Source of the DNA: Aurelia coerulea
Lineage: Eukaryota > Cnidaria > Scyphozoa > Semaeostomeae > Ulmaridae
Assembly: GCA_039566865.1 (NCBI GenBank)
Contig: CM076954.1
Coordinates: 9,122,001-9,186,000, forward strand
Direction: 5' to 3'
Length of the DNA: 64,000 bases
The notes beneath the pieces are model-generated. The model made no database searches, was not told the origin of the DNA, and saw nothing but the letters and a program-made list of their open reading frames with translations. This document shows, in pieces, positions 23,005 through 33,017 of the stretch (the first letter of the stretch is position 1; each line of letters opens with the position of its first letter). The position numbers and the translations under genes are program-made.

Positions 23005-23555
23005 CTAGTGTCCATTACTCATTCTGTCTATTCTGCGTTTGACTGTAATCCAACTCAAGACGCTCGCTCTGTATACCTTGACATTTCTAAAGCGTTCGAT
23101 CGGGTATGGCATAAAGGCCTTCTTTATAAGTTACAGAGATGTGGTGTTTCTGGAAATCTGCTTACCCTTCTCCGCAATTTCTTTCAATTCGTAAGCAGCG
23201 AACAGTGTTGAACGGCAAGTATTCTCGTTGGGGAAAAATTTTTGAAGGTGTTCCACAAGGCTCGATTTTGGGACCTTTGCTGTGCCTTTTATATATCAAT
23301 GATTTGTCGGAGGACCTGAAATGCACCGTAAAATCATTTGCTGGTGATACTTCTCTTTTCACCACGGTAAAGGATCCTGAACTAGCAACTGATGATATGA
23401 ACCATGATCTGAATCGGATAAAGTTATGGGCACATAGATGGAGAATGTCCTTCAACCCTGATCCTAGAAAGCAAGCTGTAGAGATAATTTAGTCATATAA
23501 ACTCGGCTATTGCCAAATCGAGAAAAGCAATCGGAATGTTGAAGTTTCTTTATGT
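23005..23555 (+). pseudogene. Non-LTR RT fragment, family A
   Basis: It covers motifs from ARSVYLDISKAFDRVWH to WRMSFNPDPRKQAVEI, with one frameshift near 23165. The catalytic box reads FAGDTS instead of FADDTS, so one catalytic Asp is lost. A deletion at about 23490 then joins the sequence to the INSAIAKSRKAIGMLKFL segment. The 3' side is cut by a mariner-type element. Confidence 0.8.
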
Positions 23556-23560
23556 ATGTA

Positions 23561-24167
23561 CCGGGTGTCCCAAAAAAATGTATACGGATTTGGTTGATTC
23601 CAGCGATGCAAATTTAGCTTTAATCAATGGCTAATTACTCTCAAAATGTTCCTCGATAGTTAACTTGAACATAGATACCTCGTTTGTTGGTATTGGTGCT
23701 TTGAGAGCAGAGATATCAATCTTGAAAGCTCAAATTTGCGTCCACTTGCAAACCAGAGATTTGGTCTTTTGGCCTAAGCAAGTTTCTAAAGCACATCGAA
23801 ATTATGAACTGCAACTAATGAAAAATTAAGAAACTGCCCAATGGATGACTGGGGGGTGACTTCTGAAAAAAGAGAATAACAGAATATCTAATATTGTTCA
23901 AATTTTATCAAGGATATCGCTGATTTATACGCTGTGCCTTAAGAAATTGCTTAGGCCAAAAGGCCAAAGCTCTGGTTTGCAGGAAGAGGCAGATTTGAAC
24001 TTTCAAGATTGACATTTCTGCTCTTTAAGTACTAATATCAACAAACGAGGTATCAATGTTCAAGTTAACTATCGAGGAACATTTTTAGAATGATTAGACA
24101 TTGATTGAAGCTAAATTCACAGCGCTGGATTCAACCAAATCTGTATACATTTTTTTGGGACACCCGG
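23561..24167. mobile_element. Tc1/mariner-type foldback element, copy 2
   Basis: Ends CCGGGTGTCCCAAAAAAATG form inverted repeats about 220 bp long, flanked by TA on each side (23559-23560 and 24168-24169). The arms share the series seen at 4217-5184, including the phrase around AACTTGAA..GATACC. No transposase. It inserted in the 3' part of a dead RT and is bordered by an ATGT microsatellite. Confidence 0.85.
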
Positions 24168-24254
24168 TATGTATGTATGTATGTATGTATGTATGTATGT
24201 ATGTATGTATGTATGTATGTATGTATGTATGTATGTATGTATGTATGTATGTAT
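24168..24254. repeat. (ATGT)n microsatellite
   Basis: About 21 perfect tetranucleotide units begin at the TA target site of the mariner-type element and end where the tRNA-bearing array begins. Confidence 0.95.
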
Positions 24255-24338
24255 GAATTTGATACTAAAATTTTCGACGAATGGAGAAAAATGGAAAAAT
24301 TGAAAAAATTGAAAAAATTGAAAAAATTGAAAAATTGA

Positions 24339-24410
24339 GGTGAGACCGAGATTTGAACTCGGGGCCTTCTGCTTTCATGACAGACGCTCTACCAGTTGAG
24401 CTATCTCACC
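24339..24410 (-). tRNA. tRNA-like gene, class I fold, anticodon-position TGA, copy 1
   Basis: Minus-strand folding gives a perfect 7-bp acceptor (GGTGAGA/TCTCACC), D stem GCTC/GAGC, anticodon stem TCTGT/GCAGA with one G-T pair, 5-base variable region and T stem CCGAG/CTCGG with loop TTCAAAT. The 7-base anticodon loop is CATGAAA, so positions 34-36 are TGA (Ser), but position 33 is A rather than the near-universal T. Ser tRNAs normally have a long variable arm, which is absent. A T5 run just 3' of the gene can serve as RNA polymerase III terminator. It may be transcribed, but its decoding role is doubtful. Confidence 0.75.
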
Positions 24411-24668
24411 ATGCGAATACGTGTACGCACGGATCATAGATATCCATACTGGTGTGGTGACGTAATCTCTGTTATGTCTGGCCTGCGTGACTAAGTGATG
24501 TCCAAACGCAGGTTGGCGCGCTGCCTTCGACTTGACCAGAAATCACAACACCTTAACACCCCAATTTTTCCTCTCCATTGTCTTTACATATGGTTTGGGT
24601 ACTTGCACATTTTAACGATAAATTTGATACTAAAATTTTCGACGAATGGAGAAAAATGGAAAAATTGA

Positions 24669-24740
24669 GGTGAGACCGAGATTTGAACTCGGGGCCTTCT
24701 GCTTTCATGACAGACGCTCTACCAGTTGAGCTATCTCACC
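24669..24740 (-). tRNA. tRNA-like gene, copy 2
   Basis: Identical in sequence and fold to the copy at 24339-24410, with the same T5 run downstream on the minus strand. Confidence 0.75.
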
Positions 24741-24998
24741 ATGCGAATACGTGTACGCACGGATCATAGATATCCATACTGGTGTGGTGACGTAATCTCT
24801 GTTATGTCTGGCCTGCGTGACTAAGTGATGTCCAAACGCAGGTTGGCGCGCTGCCTTCGACTTGACCAGAAATCACAACACCTTAACACCCCAATTTTTC
24901 CTCTCCATTGTCTTTACATATGGTTTGGGTACTTGCACATTTTAACGATAAATTTGATACTAAAATTTTCGACGAATGGAGAAAAATGGAAAAATTGA

Positions 24999-25070
24999 GG
25001 TGAGACCGAGATTTGAACTCGGGGCCTTCTGCTTTCATGACAGACGCTCTACCAGTTGAGCTATCTCACC
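24999..25070 (-). tRNA. tRNA-like gene, copy 3
   Basis: Identical to the other two copies. Its upstream flank on the minus strand runs into the second ATGT microsatellite after about 140 bp. Confidence 0.75.
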
Positions 25071-25212
25071 ATGCGAATACGTGTACGCACGGATCATAGA
25101 TATCCATACTGGTGTGGTGACGTAATCTCTGTTATGTCTGGCCTGCGTGACTAAGTGATGTCCAAACGCAGGTTGGCGCGCTGCCTTCGACTTGACCAGA
25201 AATCACAACACC

Positions 25213-25243
<31 letters not shown>

Positions 25244-25351
25244 TGTGTGTATGTATGTATGTATGTATGTATGTACGTATGTATGTATGTATGTATGTAT
25301 GTATGTATGTATGTATGTATGTATGTATGTATGTATGTATGTATGTATGTA
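25213..25351. repeat. (ATGT)n microsatellite
   Basis: About 34 units with two single-base interruptions. Open frames across it in both directions are artefacts of the repeat. Confidence 0.95.
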
Positions 25352-25585
25352 TCATTTGCCACAATTACAAGTATTTACAAGTTATATAATATGAAAATAG
25401 ATACAATACAATATATAATGTTAAAACTTAAAGGAAAAACACCCCTAATTACAGTGGCAGGGATAGCATTGAAAGGTCAAGATGACCTTAATTCCATAAT
25501 GGTCCCCTTAGAGGTGCTGGTACAACGAAAAACGTAAGAAAAAAAATATATACAAAACTGTAGTTTGTTTTCGGTATAAAACATG

Positions 25586-27410
25586 CACAGTGTGCCCAGA
25601 TCCCCGATTTCGAGAATAAATTCATAGCGCGAGAAAGAAAACTGATACAAATATGGTTGAGGGCTCGTTAGAAAGGTTTTCTAAAGGAGGACATGACACG
25701 AAGGATATCTTAAAATTTTCCGAAATAGGGGGGTGCTGTGGCAAATTTCCTTCTTTGGGCGATTTTGACAAAATAGCACTGTATTGAATTTACTGCTGGT
25801 ATTTTCTGAGAAGGTTTCGAGAGTGCATCAGGAATCAGCAATGGTAAAAACAACGAGCTTAAATGAAATAACTACTATTTACGAGGTCTGGGACCCAATA
25901 TTCCCATGGGAATATGTAGTGGTTTCATGTCCACCTTTCTGCACTAGATTTCTTTATCTTCCAAAAATGTATTCTTTATTACGTAAAGTTTTGAAGACTA
26001 GGGTGTTTCAATATAACAATTTCAATATAAATCTCAAGGAATAAAGAAAAGCTTGTGAACTGGCTTGTATGAATTCAAGTTGTTTACTAACAAGAACTGA
26101 GTTGTTTTCGACAAAAAAGTGAGGTTTTATTTTTTTATTGCAAATAATTGCCATATTTCTTGCACCTTTCTTTTAATGTAATTAGTAAATTTGAAAATTT
26201 AATATTATTTGCAAAAAATGCAGGAGAAAAATAGCTTTCTTGGATGGCAAAATCAATTGCTAAGTGGAGTTAGAATCCATTAGAAAGCTGGAACAAACAT
26301 GTAAGGTCATTTCAAAGTGGGCAATGTGCGCGGGCAGGGCAAACTTCAGTAAAAAAGAACATTCATGGCATATTCCGGCGTGTGCTTATCGTGTCAAATC
26401 CCTACGTTGCCTCAAAACGACCATGTCCATCTTGTTTAGTGTGTGGAGAAGTAGGAGATGACGCACAAAAACGGGCACCTCGATTTTGAGACTGAAGAGA
26501 TGAAGATAGCATCAATGTACATGTGAATGGTTTCCCCTAAAATGCATACAGTGTTTGTTATGCAATACTGTTGATGGAAGAATGCAATATCGAAATTCAT
26601 AATATGTTGATAAGCTCTTATTATTCTATTTTTGAAAAAACGTCTCACTTTACTCCCCCCCCCCCCCTTCTGCTCCTTTGACCCCCTGCCCATCAACCTC
26701 CTTTTTCAAATTTAAGTTTGGGGTGAGCTCAGGCTGGTATTATATTGAGGAAAGCATCATCGTATTAAACGAAATATTCTCCTACAGGTAGTGCAACATA
26801 AACAGAACATATTCGAGAGCAAGAACTTTTGTAATTTTCACGCCGGAAGCACCGTCTTGAAACAATTCCCCAACCTTTGCCCTTATCCCCCCTTAAGCGA
26901 AATTAGCATTTTCTACTCCCTCGAAGTGCATGCAATAACAAGGAAGCAACGGCATATCCCGCAATGACCCGCATTTTTTTAAATCTATAAAGCGTAACAA
27001 GATGTTACAGACGGCGAGAAGGGAAATAAAAACTCTCTATGTTACAAGTTTGCTCCCAAAATTGAAATCATTTCATTGCCAATATCAAATTCTATTGATG
27101 ATAGTTAAAAAGCTTATTTCCCCAGCTTTTGAATAAGCCTATTGCAATCGCTGTAACTTTAGGGGAAGCGAATCAATGATAAAATGTTTGATGCATACTA
27201 TTTGAGACAAAAAGCTGCTTGAAGAATTCGTTCAGTTAAGTTTTATGAAACTTGCAACTTTGAAGTGCTGTAGCTCTGGAACGGATGGATATTTTTAAGT
27301 CTAGTTTTTTGCACCTTTTAGTACAGGGTATATGCAATTGAAAAATATCCCTTAAAGGTTCAAAATCAAAAACTCGAAAATTGATTTTTTCCCACCCTGG
27401 GCACACTGTG
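25586..27410. mobile_element. Possible DNA transposon with CACAGTG inverted ends
   Basis: The left end reads CACAGTGTGCCCAG and the right end is its exact reverse complement (27397-27410). ACATG lies directly outside both (25581-25585 and 27411-27415). A CACAGTG-like terminal heptamer and a 5-bp target duplication are characteristic of the Transib/RAG group. A caution: CATG is its own reverse complement, and similarity extends beyond it (TATAAA with one mismatch and one gap), so the true ends could lie further out and the 5-bp repeat may be incidental. The interior has only short frames, no recognisable transposase. Confidence 0.45.
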
Positions 27411-27611
27411 ACATGGTTTATAAGACCATACCATGTTCGGGAGAGATGATGACAAGTCTTAATAGAAGACACATGTGTCATTTTCCTCTTTTTGTATGTT
27501 TTGGAAAAAGTTCTCTTTGATCTTATATTTGAATGTGTTGATATTGTTTGTTGATTTAATCTCTGATGAAAGACTATTCCTTGTTTTGGGCCCTAGATAA
27601 GATAGACATTT

Positions 27612-28500
27612 TCAATGTACCTTCCTAGGGAGACCTCAAATGTACTTTACAAACTTTATGTAAGACCCCACTTAGACTATGGTGATGTAATTTACCACAT
27701 TCCATTCAAGGAGATCAGTCTAAATAGCCTTGGTAATATCCTGATGCAAAATCTTGAATCGGTGCAATATTCTGCAGCATTAGCAGTAACAGGTAAATGG
27801 AGAGGGACCTCACGTGTGAAAAGCTGTATCAAGAGCTGGGATGGGAATCCCTGTACTCTAGAAGATGGAGCAAACGACTTTTTATGATCTACAAAATCAT
27901 TAACAACCTGATGCCAGATTATACAAGAGATCCTATTCCACAACTGAATCAGCCTAATTATGCTTTTCGCAGTCAACCCGTTGTTAGACAAATTTGGCCA
28001 AGAACTGAAAAATATAAGTCAAGCTTTTCCCAAACGGTTTGCATGAATAGAGTAAACTTGACCCTGGAATCAGAGAATCCTCTTCCATCATTATATTCAA
28101 GAACAGATTACTTTCGCTTATTAGACCACCTTCTAACTCTATTTTCGGTATTTATGATCCACAAGGGCTTTCTTTATTAACTCAACTTAGGGTAGGGCTG
28201 AGCAAACTAAATTTTCACAAATTCAGTCATAATTTTGGTGACAAAATCAACCCGATGTGTCCAATCAACGACGGTCCTGAGGATACGCAACACTACTTAT
28301 TGTTGTACGATTCTTTTGAAGAACAAAGGCGTGACCTCCTCGCTGGTTTCCTTCCGGTGCTGCGCTAATTTGAAATTACTGACGTTTCAAATCCTGTTCT
28401 TTTACAGATTCTTTTGTTCGGCGACAAAAAGTTGCCATTTGAAGTAAATAACTTCATCCTAAAATCTACTATCTTGTATATTTCAAGAACGGAACGCTTC
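27612..28500 (+). pseudogene. Non-LTR RT C-terminal part, family A
   Basis: It resembles the second half of the copy at 12878-14580: LYKLYVRPHLDYGDVIYH, SVQYSAALAVTG, then in other frames YQELGWESLYSRRWSKRL, RVGLSKLNFHKFSHNF, and NPMCPINDGPEDTQHYLLL. At least three frameshifts are needed. The palm is missing, so this is a 5'-truncated dead copy. An AT-rich 3' UTR follows to about 28650. Confidence 0.85.
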
Positions 28501-28726
28501 TCCATAATATCATGGTCCTTTTCATTAAATATCCCTAATTATTGTGCCTAACCTACTTATTTGTAATTAGAAAGTGTAGTAAAACGTTAACTGTATTATA
28601 TTTTGTATATGTTCTTTTCGCAGAACCTGCCAAAGCTTTAATTTGATCCCGAGTGTTGTATCCTAAACCATAATTGTGTTTTTGTTTATTTGCCATTTAT
28701 TTTTAACACTCACACTTACATTGTTA

Positions 28727-28776
28727 ATTTTGTCGAAGCTTTCGCCTCACTTCTGAGGCCTCATCAGCAACTAAAT
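28727..28776 (-). ncRNA. Hammerhead-type ribozyme at the 3' end of PLE-2
   Basis: On the minus strand: core CTGATGA (28767-28761), one unpaired G, helix II GCCTC/GAGGC with a six-base loop, GAAA (28743-28740), and helix III from palindromic AGCT. Helix I is CGAC against GTTG (four pairs including one G-T), then a mismatch, then four more A-T pairs. It lies about 60 bp beyond the last recognisable Penelope codon, the position expected for such ribozymes in Penelope-like elements. Confidence 0.7.
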
Positions 28777-28836
28777 GTCGGTTGGTTTCGATTTTACTTT
28801 CAGTTTGTCGATTGTTTGATAATTAATCAATGGCAT

Positions 28837-29218
28837 TTAGAATGTTTTGGACGTGATAATCTTCAAGGAACCTGTTGTTGTTGCTGCGTCTTCGTCTTGG
28901 CACATCCGTGTTTCCCCATTCTTCTTTGTAAATTTAGTGAGGGTAACAGTTCCTGAATATAAACTGCCTCTGAGACTTGCCTGAGCATAGGGTCTCCTGG
29001 ACAAGCAGCTAATCTCTCTACAGTTAGTCCTTGTCTCCTTCCGCCATGTTTCTCTTCCATATGTTTTGATAGAACTGAATTTTTTCTTTCTTTTCGCATT
29101 TTTCAATATGTTCATTGATTCTTTCTTTCAAACTTTGGGCTGATTCTCCGATGTATGTTTCTCTGCATGGTCCGTCTTCTATGGGGGTATATGTATGACA
29201 AAATTCATAACATGCTAA
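28837..29218 (-). pseudogene. PLE-2 GIY-YIG endonuclease end
   Basis: Minus-strand frames give CRETYIGESAQSLKERINEH, the second half of a GIY-YIG nuclease motif with its conserved Tyr-Ile-Gly and downstream Arg, followed by KHMEEKHGGRR and LRQVSEAVYIQELLPSLN. These need two frames. The nuclease nicks the target DNA for Penelope-like integration. The part before the motif, including the Cys linker, is missing. Confidence 0.75.
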
Positions 29219-29545
29219 TTGATTGATCCATCATTCCAAAACATCATTCAGTCATTTCAATTCACGTGGTTGTTGCTTGAAATCTGTGACTCATCGTCCA
29301 ATACATCGATTCGTGAAGTTGAGTTTATGACACTTCAAGTCGTTTCATATCATTCATCAATTCATCATGTTATCATTACATCAATACATCAAGTCATCAT
29401 CATCGATTCATCATCTATGGTTTATGCATGGTCCATGAATCGTGTATATATCGATCATGCATCGTGTAAAGTCATCATCATCGATTCATCATCTATGGTG
29501 TATGAATCGTGTATGCATCGTATATGAATCGTGTAAAGTCATCAT
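29219..29545. repeat. ATCA-rich degenerate tandem repeat inside PLE-2
   Basis: Two or three copies of a 65-77-bp unit built from catcatcatcgattcatc and atgaatcgtgta phrases occupy the space where the Penelope linker domain should be. It appears to have expanded in or replaced that part. Confidence 0.6.
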
Positions 29546-29549
29546 AATT

Positions 29550-30668
29550 TCATCTTTCCCAGAATTTTCCCCCATACATCGGACATTTTCCTCTCCGGTC
29601 GCTTTCTATGATCTGTTCAAACCTTCTTTTTGCTTTAGTATACACTTTAACGCGTTCTTGCTGGTAATATCCTGAGAACTGCATTCTTTTGATGAAATGC
29701 TGGATATGTTTCTGTCTTTCACTTTCTGGACATTGTAAAGAAACATTCCTCATGATTCTGACCAAATCAGCTACCAGTATGTTAGTTTTCATTGTTGCAG
29801 ATAACGCTGATCTGTTATTGATGAGGTCTTTATTGGCCATCGGTTTCATGTAATGAGTGAACAGAATTTGGGGTTTCATTTAGCCATTAACTTCCATCAT
29901 ATCTATCCATAATTTTAGATCTAAGACCGGCATTTTGTTATTGGTATGGTTTGTTGGGAAATCGATTGTCAGACTAATACTTGGATGTATTTCATTTGCT
30001 ATCTTTTGAATTGTTCCCATTGTTAATTTATCGTTTGGTTGTTTAGTTGCGTTTGGAACAGTTTTTGCCAGAAGGTTTGTGGCGTCCACATATCTTTTTT
30101 AAAGTTGGATTTCAATATTTTTCCTGCGTAGTCTGCTTTTTAGTTCCCTGTCCCATCAAACCATGAATAGTGTCGCTATATCTCCTGCTATCTCTACGCC
30201 TATTGCACCTCCTTGTGTTCGCTTGTATACGTTGTTGTCAAACTAACATATATGATTTTTCATGGTGATTGATAAGCTGTTCCGTAGGACTGATGTAACT
30301 AATTTCTTTATTTCTAACGAGCCTGGTTTGATGTCACTTTTCGTCCAACTTGTCCAACGTTTCTCTTTATTATTTGCTACTTTAGGGGCTGTGAGTTTTG
30401 GAGCTCTTCCTCTCGTTGTAATTCTAGCTGGGCAATACTTTAAAAGATCTTTGGCTTGTAGCTCTTCTTTGTCATTTGTCATCATAAGAAATGAACCACG
30501 TTCCTCAATGTCAATATTTATGAATTCCATATCACTTTCGTTGATTAGTTCAATGCATTCATCCACAGCAAAATCGACGTCTATTGACGGATATAGTGCT
30601 TTTACATCCATGCTTCCTACTATGCTGCCTGTTAAGTCTTCTGATTCATTGCATTCCTTAAAGGACAA
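29550..30668 (-). pseudogene. PLE-2 reverse transcriptase, palm to thumb
   Basis: Minus-strand frames in order are LTGSIVGSMDVKALYPSIDVDF (shown here split as palm motif VGSMDVKALYPSID, 30580-30640 region), MPVLDLKLWID (S-F-L-D-x-x-x-like motif) and KDLINNRSALSATMKTNIL with RMQFSGYY, all typical of Penelope-like RTs. A degraded stretch around 30090-30243 replaces the catalytic aspartate region, where frames are lost. The piece upstream of residue SFKECNE lies at 32129-32402, beyond two later insertions. Confidence 0.8.
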
Positions 30669-31114
30669 GTCCTGTGTTGGTATGATTGATGATAAGATAA
30701 AAGATAATACTGCTATGAATAATGTATGATACTTTTTCCACTATTGTTTGCCTTCTCCTTGTAAAATTACGTATTCAAATATGCAATTTTGAGCGAAGTG
30801 ACGTCATATGGCCCAAACGAAAATGAGGCTGTGTGATTGTTTTTCACCTCTTTATCATAGCAAGCCTCTTTATCGTATTCTCGTGCCATTTTCAATGCAT
30901 GAGTACACGATAAAGAGGCTAGCAGCGATTGAGGCGAAAAAACAATCACACAGCTTCATTTTCGTTCCCGCGATATGGCGTCACTTCACTCAAAATTGCT
31001 TATTTGAATACGTAATTTTACAAGGAGATGGCGAAAAATAGTGGAAAAAAGTATCATACATTATTAATAGCAGTATTATCTTGTGTTTTATCATCAATCA
31101 TACCAACCCCGGAC
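30669..31114. mobile_element. 446-bp foldback element inside PLE-2
   Basis: The two halves are inverted copies of one another for roughly 210 bp each, starting GTCC[tgtg/gggg]TTGGTATGATTGATG and meeting near 30895. Differences are scattered point changes and small indels. No internal gene. Target duplication is not clear because the right end abuts the tail of a non-LTR insertion. Confidence 0.85.
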
Positions 31115-32128
31115 AATAAATAATAATAATAATAATAATTTCGAATATTTAAACTGGATAGACACTTCAACTTACGAAAAGCTGTTTTCAACGTGTGTCC
31201 AGTATAAATTAAAGAGTGCAACCTAAAAATAAACCTAACCTAAAGAAAAGCAATATATAAAAGTACTTACAATAAAAGTGTCCGCACTTTTCAGCTAAAA
31301 TGTTTCTTTAAAAAAGTAAGAAAATCAGTTGTTGGCATTTCACGAGCTTCCAATGGGAGCATATTGTACTCTTTTGCACCGTGAATGAGAAACTTTTTCT
31401 GGCGTACTCTGTTTTAATCATTGGCAGACGTATTATTTTTGAACTGTTTCTTGTCCGTATCGAATGTTCTATCAGCTGGAAGTAATTCCTGAAAGGATCG
31501 ATGACTTCATCATCTAGGCATGATCTGACAAGGGTACAAGCTCGTTTCTTGTTGGCATTGGTAACAGACTGCAGTGTGATTCTGTTGACCGAGTTTCTAT
31601 TCACAATGGCTTCGGCTCTATTGTGGAAGGAATCCAACTTTTCTGATTTGGTTCTTGTGTTGCAGAGCAGGAGGATACCGCAATATGTGAACGTTGGTAA
31701 AATCATACTTTGGTATATAGCCTTAGTATCCAGGTCTCCTCTCAGTATTGCAAGGAGACTGAGTCGAGAGGACGCCTTTTTGTAGCACTTGTCAAAAAAC
31801 GTGTTCATATTCAGGGTACTTTCAATTGGGATTCCGAGGTACTTGTAGCTTGCGGTTTTTGTTATCTCCTTATCGTTTACGCTTGGTCTGAAATCAGATG
31901 AACCATTCGCTACTTTCTTAGCGATTCCAAACAAAAGAGCTTCAGTTTTTCCTTTGTTGAGGTTCATAATAAGTTCATTTTCATGGAACCATTTATCCAG
32001 CCTACTGAGATCTCTGTTGAGTTCCTCAGTGATATCGGTAGCAGTTTTCCCAGAAACGTACAATGCTGTATCGTCTGCATATTTTATTACTTTAGAGTTT
32101 TCAATGACATCAGTCAGATCGACTTGTC
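31115..32128 (-). pseudogene. Non-LTR RT, palm to C-terminus, with (ATT)n tail
   Basis: Minus-strand reading begins around VIENSKVIKYADDTALYVSG (catalytic Y-A-D-D near 32060-32090), then LDKWFHENELIMNLNKGKTE, YKYLGIPIESTLNM, and a C-terminal stretch to about 31308. Its 3' end on the minus strand is an ATT repeat (31115-31140), the microsatellite tail typical of CR1/L2-type insertions. The first half of the RT is missing, a usual 5' truncation. Its frame is by chance continuous with the Penelope frame upstream, giving a 494-codon chimeric frame. Confidence 0.85.
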
Positions 32129-32402
32129 CTTTAATCTTACTTAGTAGATCTTCTGTGCTCTCGCAAGTTTCTTCTGCTAGTTTAACTAGAGGTCTTAGGA
32201 TCATGGATAAGAAATGAGATATTCTGTAATTACATGATACAATGGCTCCACATACTGGTCTTATTGGTGGTCCTTTAATTTGATCCTCGCAATTCCTGTG
32301 GTCTTTCCTCGAGCCATATAATGGTTGTATTGCGTTATTTGTAGTTTGGTAATTACTGGCAGTTCTCTCATCACCTTTAAAGATTCTAATCCAAGCCGAC
32401 AT
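32129..32402 (-). pseudogene. PLE-2 reverse transcriptase, fingers
   Basis: Minus-strand reading gives PLYGSRKDHRN, GPPIRPVCGAIVSCNYRISH, LSMILRPL and CESTEDLLSKIK, the fingers of Penelope-like RTs. The next residues of the same protein resume at 30668, so the non-LTR and foldback insertions fell within one codon neighbourhood with little or no loss. Confidence 0.8.
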
Positions 32403-33017
32403 GTTTGCATTTAAAAATTTTTCAATTTCAATTACAATTACAGAGAAGCAATAAAACCACATACTGAAAATATGCAAAAAGTCGGAGATACAGAATATAA
32501 AGAAGTGGAAAATGTTTCTTTCTTTTTTTTGGCAGTTACGTGTAGTTTTATGAACTATCTGTTTCTCTTTAATAGTTACGTGTAGTGTTATGTACATATT
32601 TCCTGGTTTATGTTGCCATGAGATAGACGCAGTTTTTCGCTCCAAATGGTATTGTTCTAGTAGTAGAGTATAGTATTTTCTAAGTAGTGTAATAAGTAAT
32701 ACGTATTGTAAGTTATTAAATGGAATGTATTGAAAAAGTCTACCGTTTTTTGATAGAATGGCATCATAAAATTGGATGTTAGCTCCTACCAACTCTCATC
32801 AGTCTTCGGAAGATGCCCAAAAGAAAACACCGTTTCACGTTTCATTTTGTTTCTCGTCATCTCACCGCTCTCCTGCAGCCTCATCAGAGAATGTGCGAAT
32901 CTTGCAATTCTTGCGTTTGACACTGTTTGTAGAGTTCAAGCTCGAAAAATTGATTTGTTCAAATCCATTTGCGTCGTTCTCGTAATCTGTTCAAATTTCC
33001 TCATTATTCCTCATTAT
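32403..33017. other. Unannotated DNA upstream of PLE-2
   Basis: The minus-strand frame extends through here but its composition (many aromatic and hydrophobic residues) is not protein-like. A CTGATGAGG phrase on the minus strand at 32871-32884 lacks a following helix and GAAA, so I do not call a ribozyme. Confidence 0.35.

Larger units (their letters stand above)
24255..25212. repeat. Three tandem 330-bp units, each with a tRNA-like gene
   Basis: Units repeat at exactly 330 bp (tRNA-like starts at 24339, 24669 and 24999) and are essentially identical. The first has an expansion of a gaaaaaatt motif. Each unit carries a minus-strand tRNA-like gene and an upstream flank. The array lies between two blocks of the same ATGT microsatellite, as if it had expanded inside a microsatellite. 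The identity suggests recent amplification or gene conversion. Confidence 0.9.

Noticed and set aside
24105..25537. Long frames encoding Met-Tyr-Val-Cys or Thr-Tyr-Ile-His repeats
   Set aside because: They are translations of the ATGT microsatellite in both directions and have no coding support.
31308..32792. 494-codon minus-strand frame as a single RT gene
   Set aside because: It fuses noncoding sequence, Penelope fingers and a non-LTR palm by chance phase continuity.
32861..32900. CTGATGAGG phrase on the minus strand upstream of PLE-2
   Set aside because: No helix II of suitable length followed by GAAA could be found, so not called as a hammerhead.
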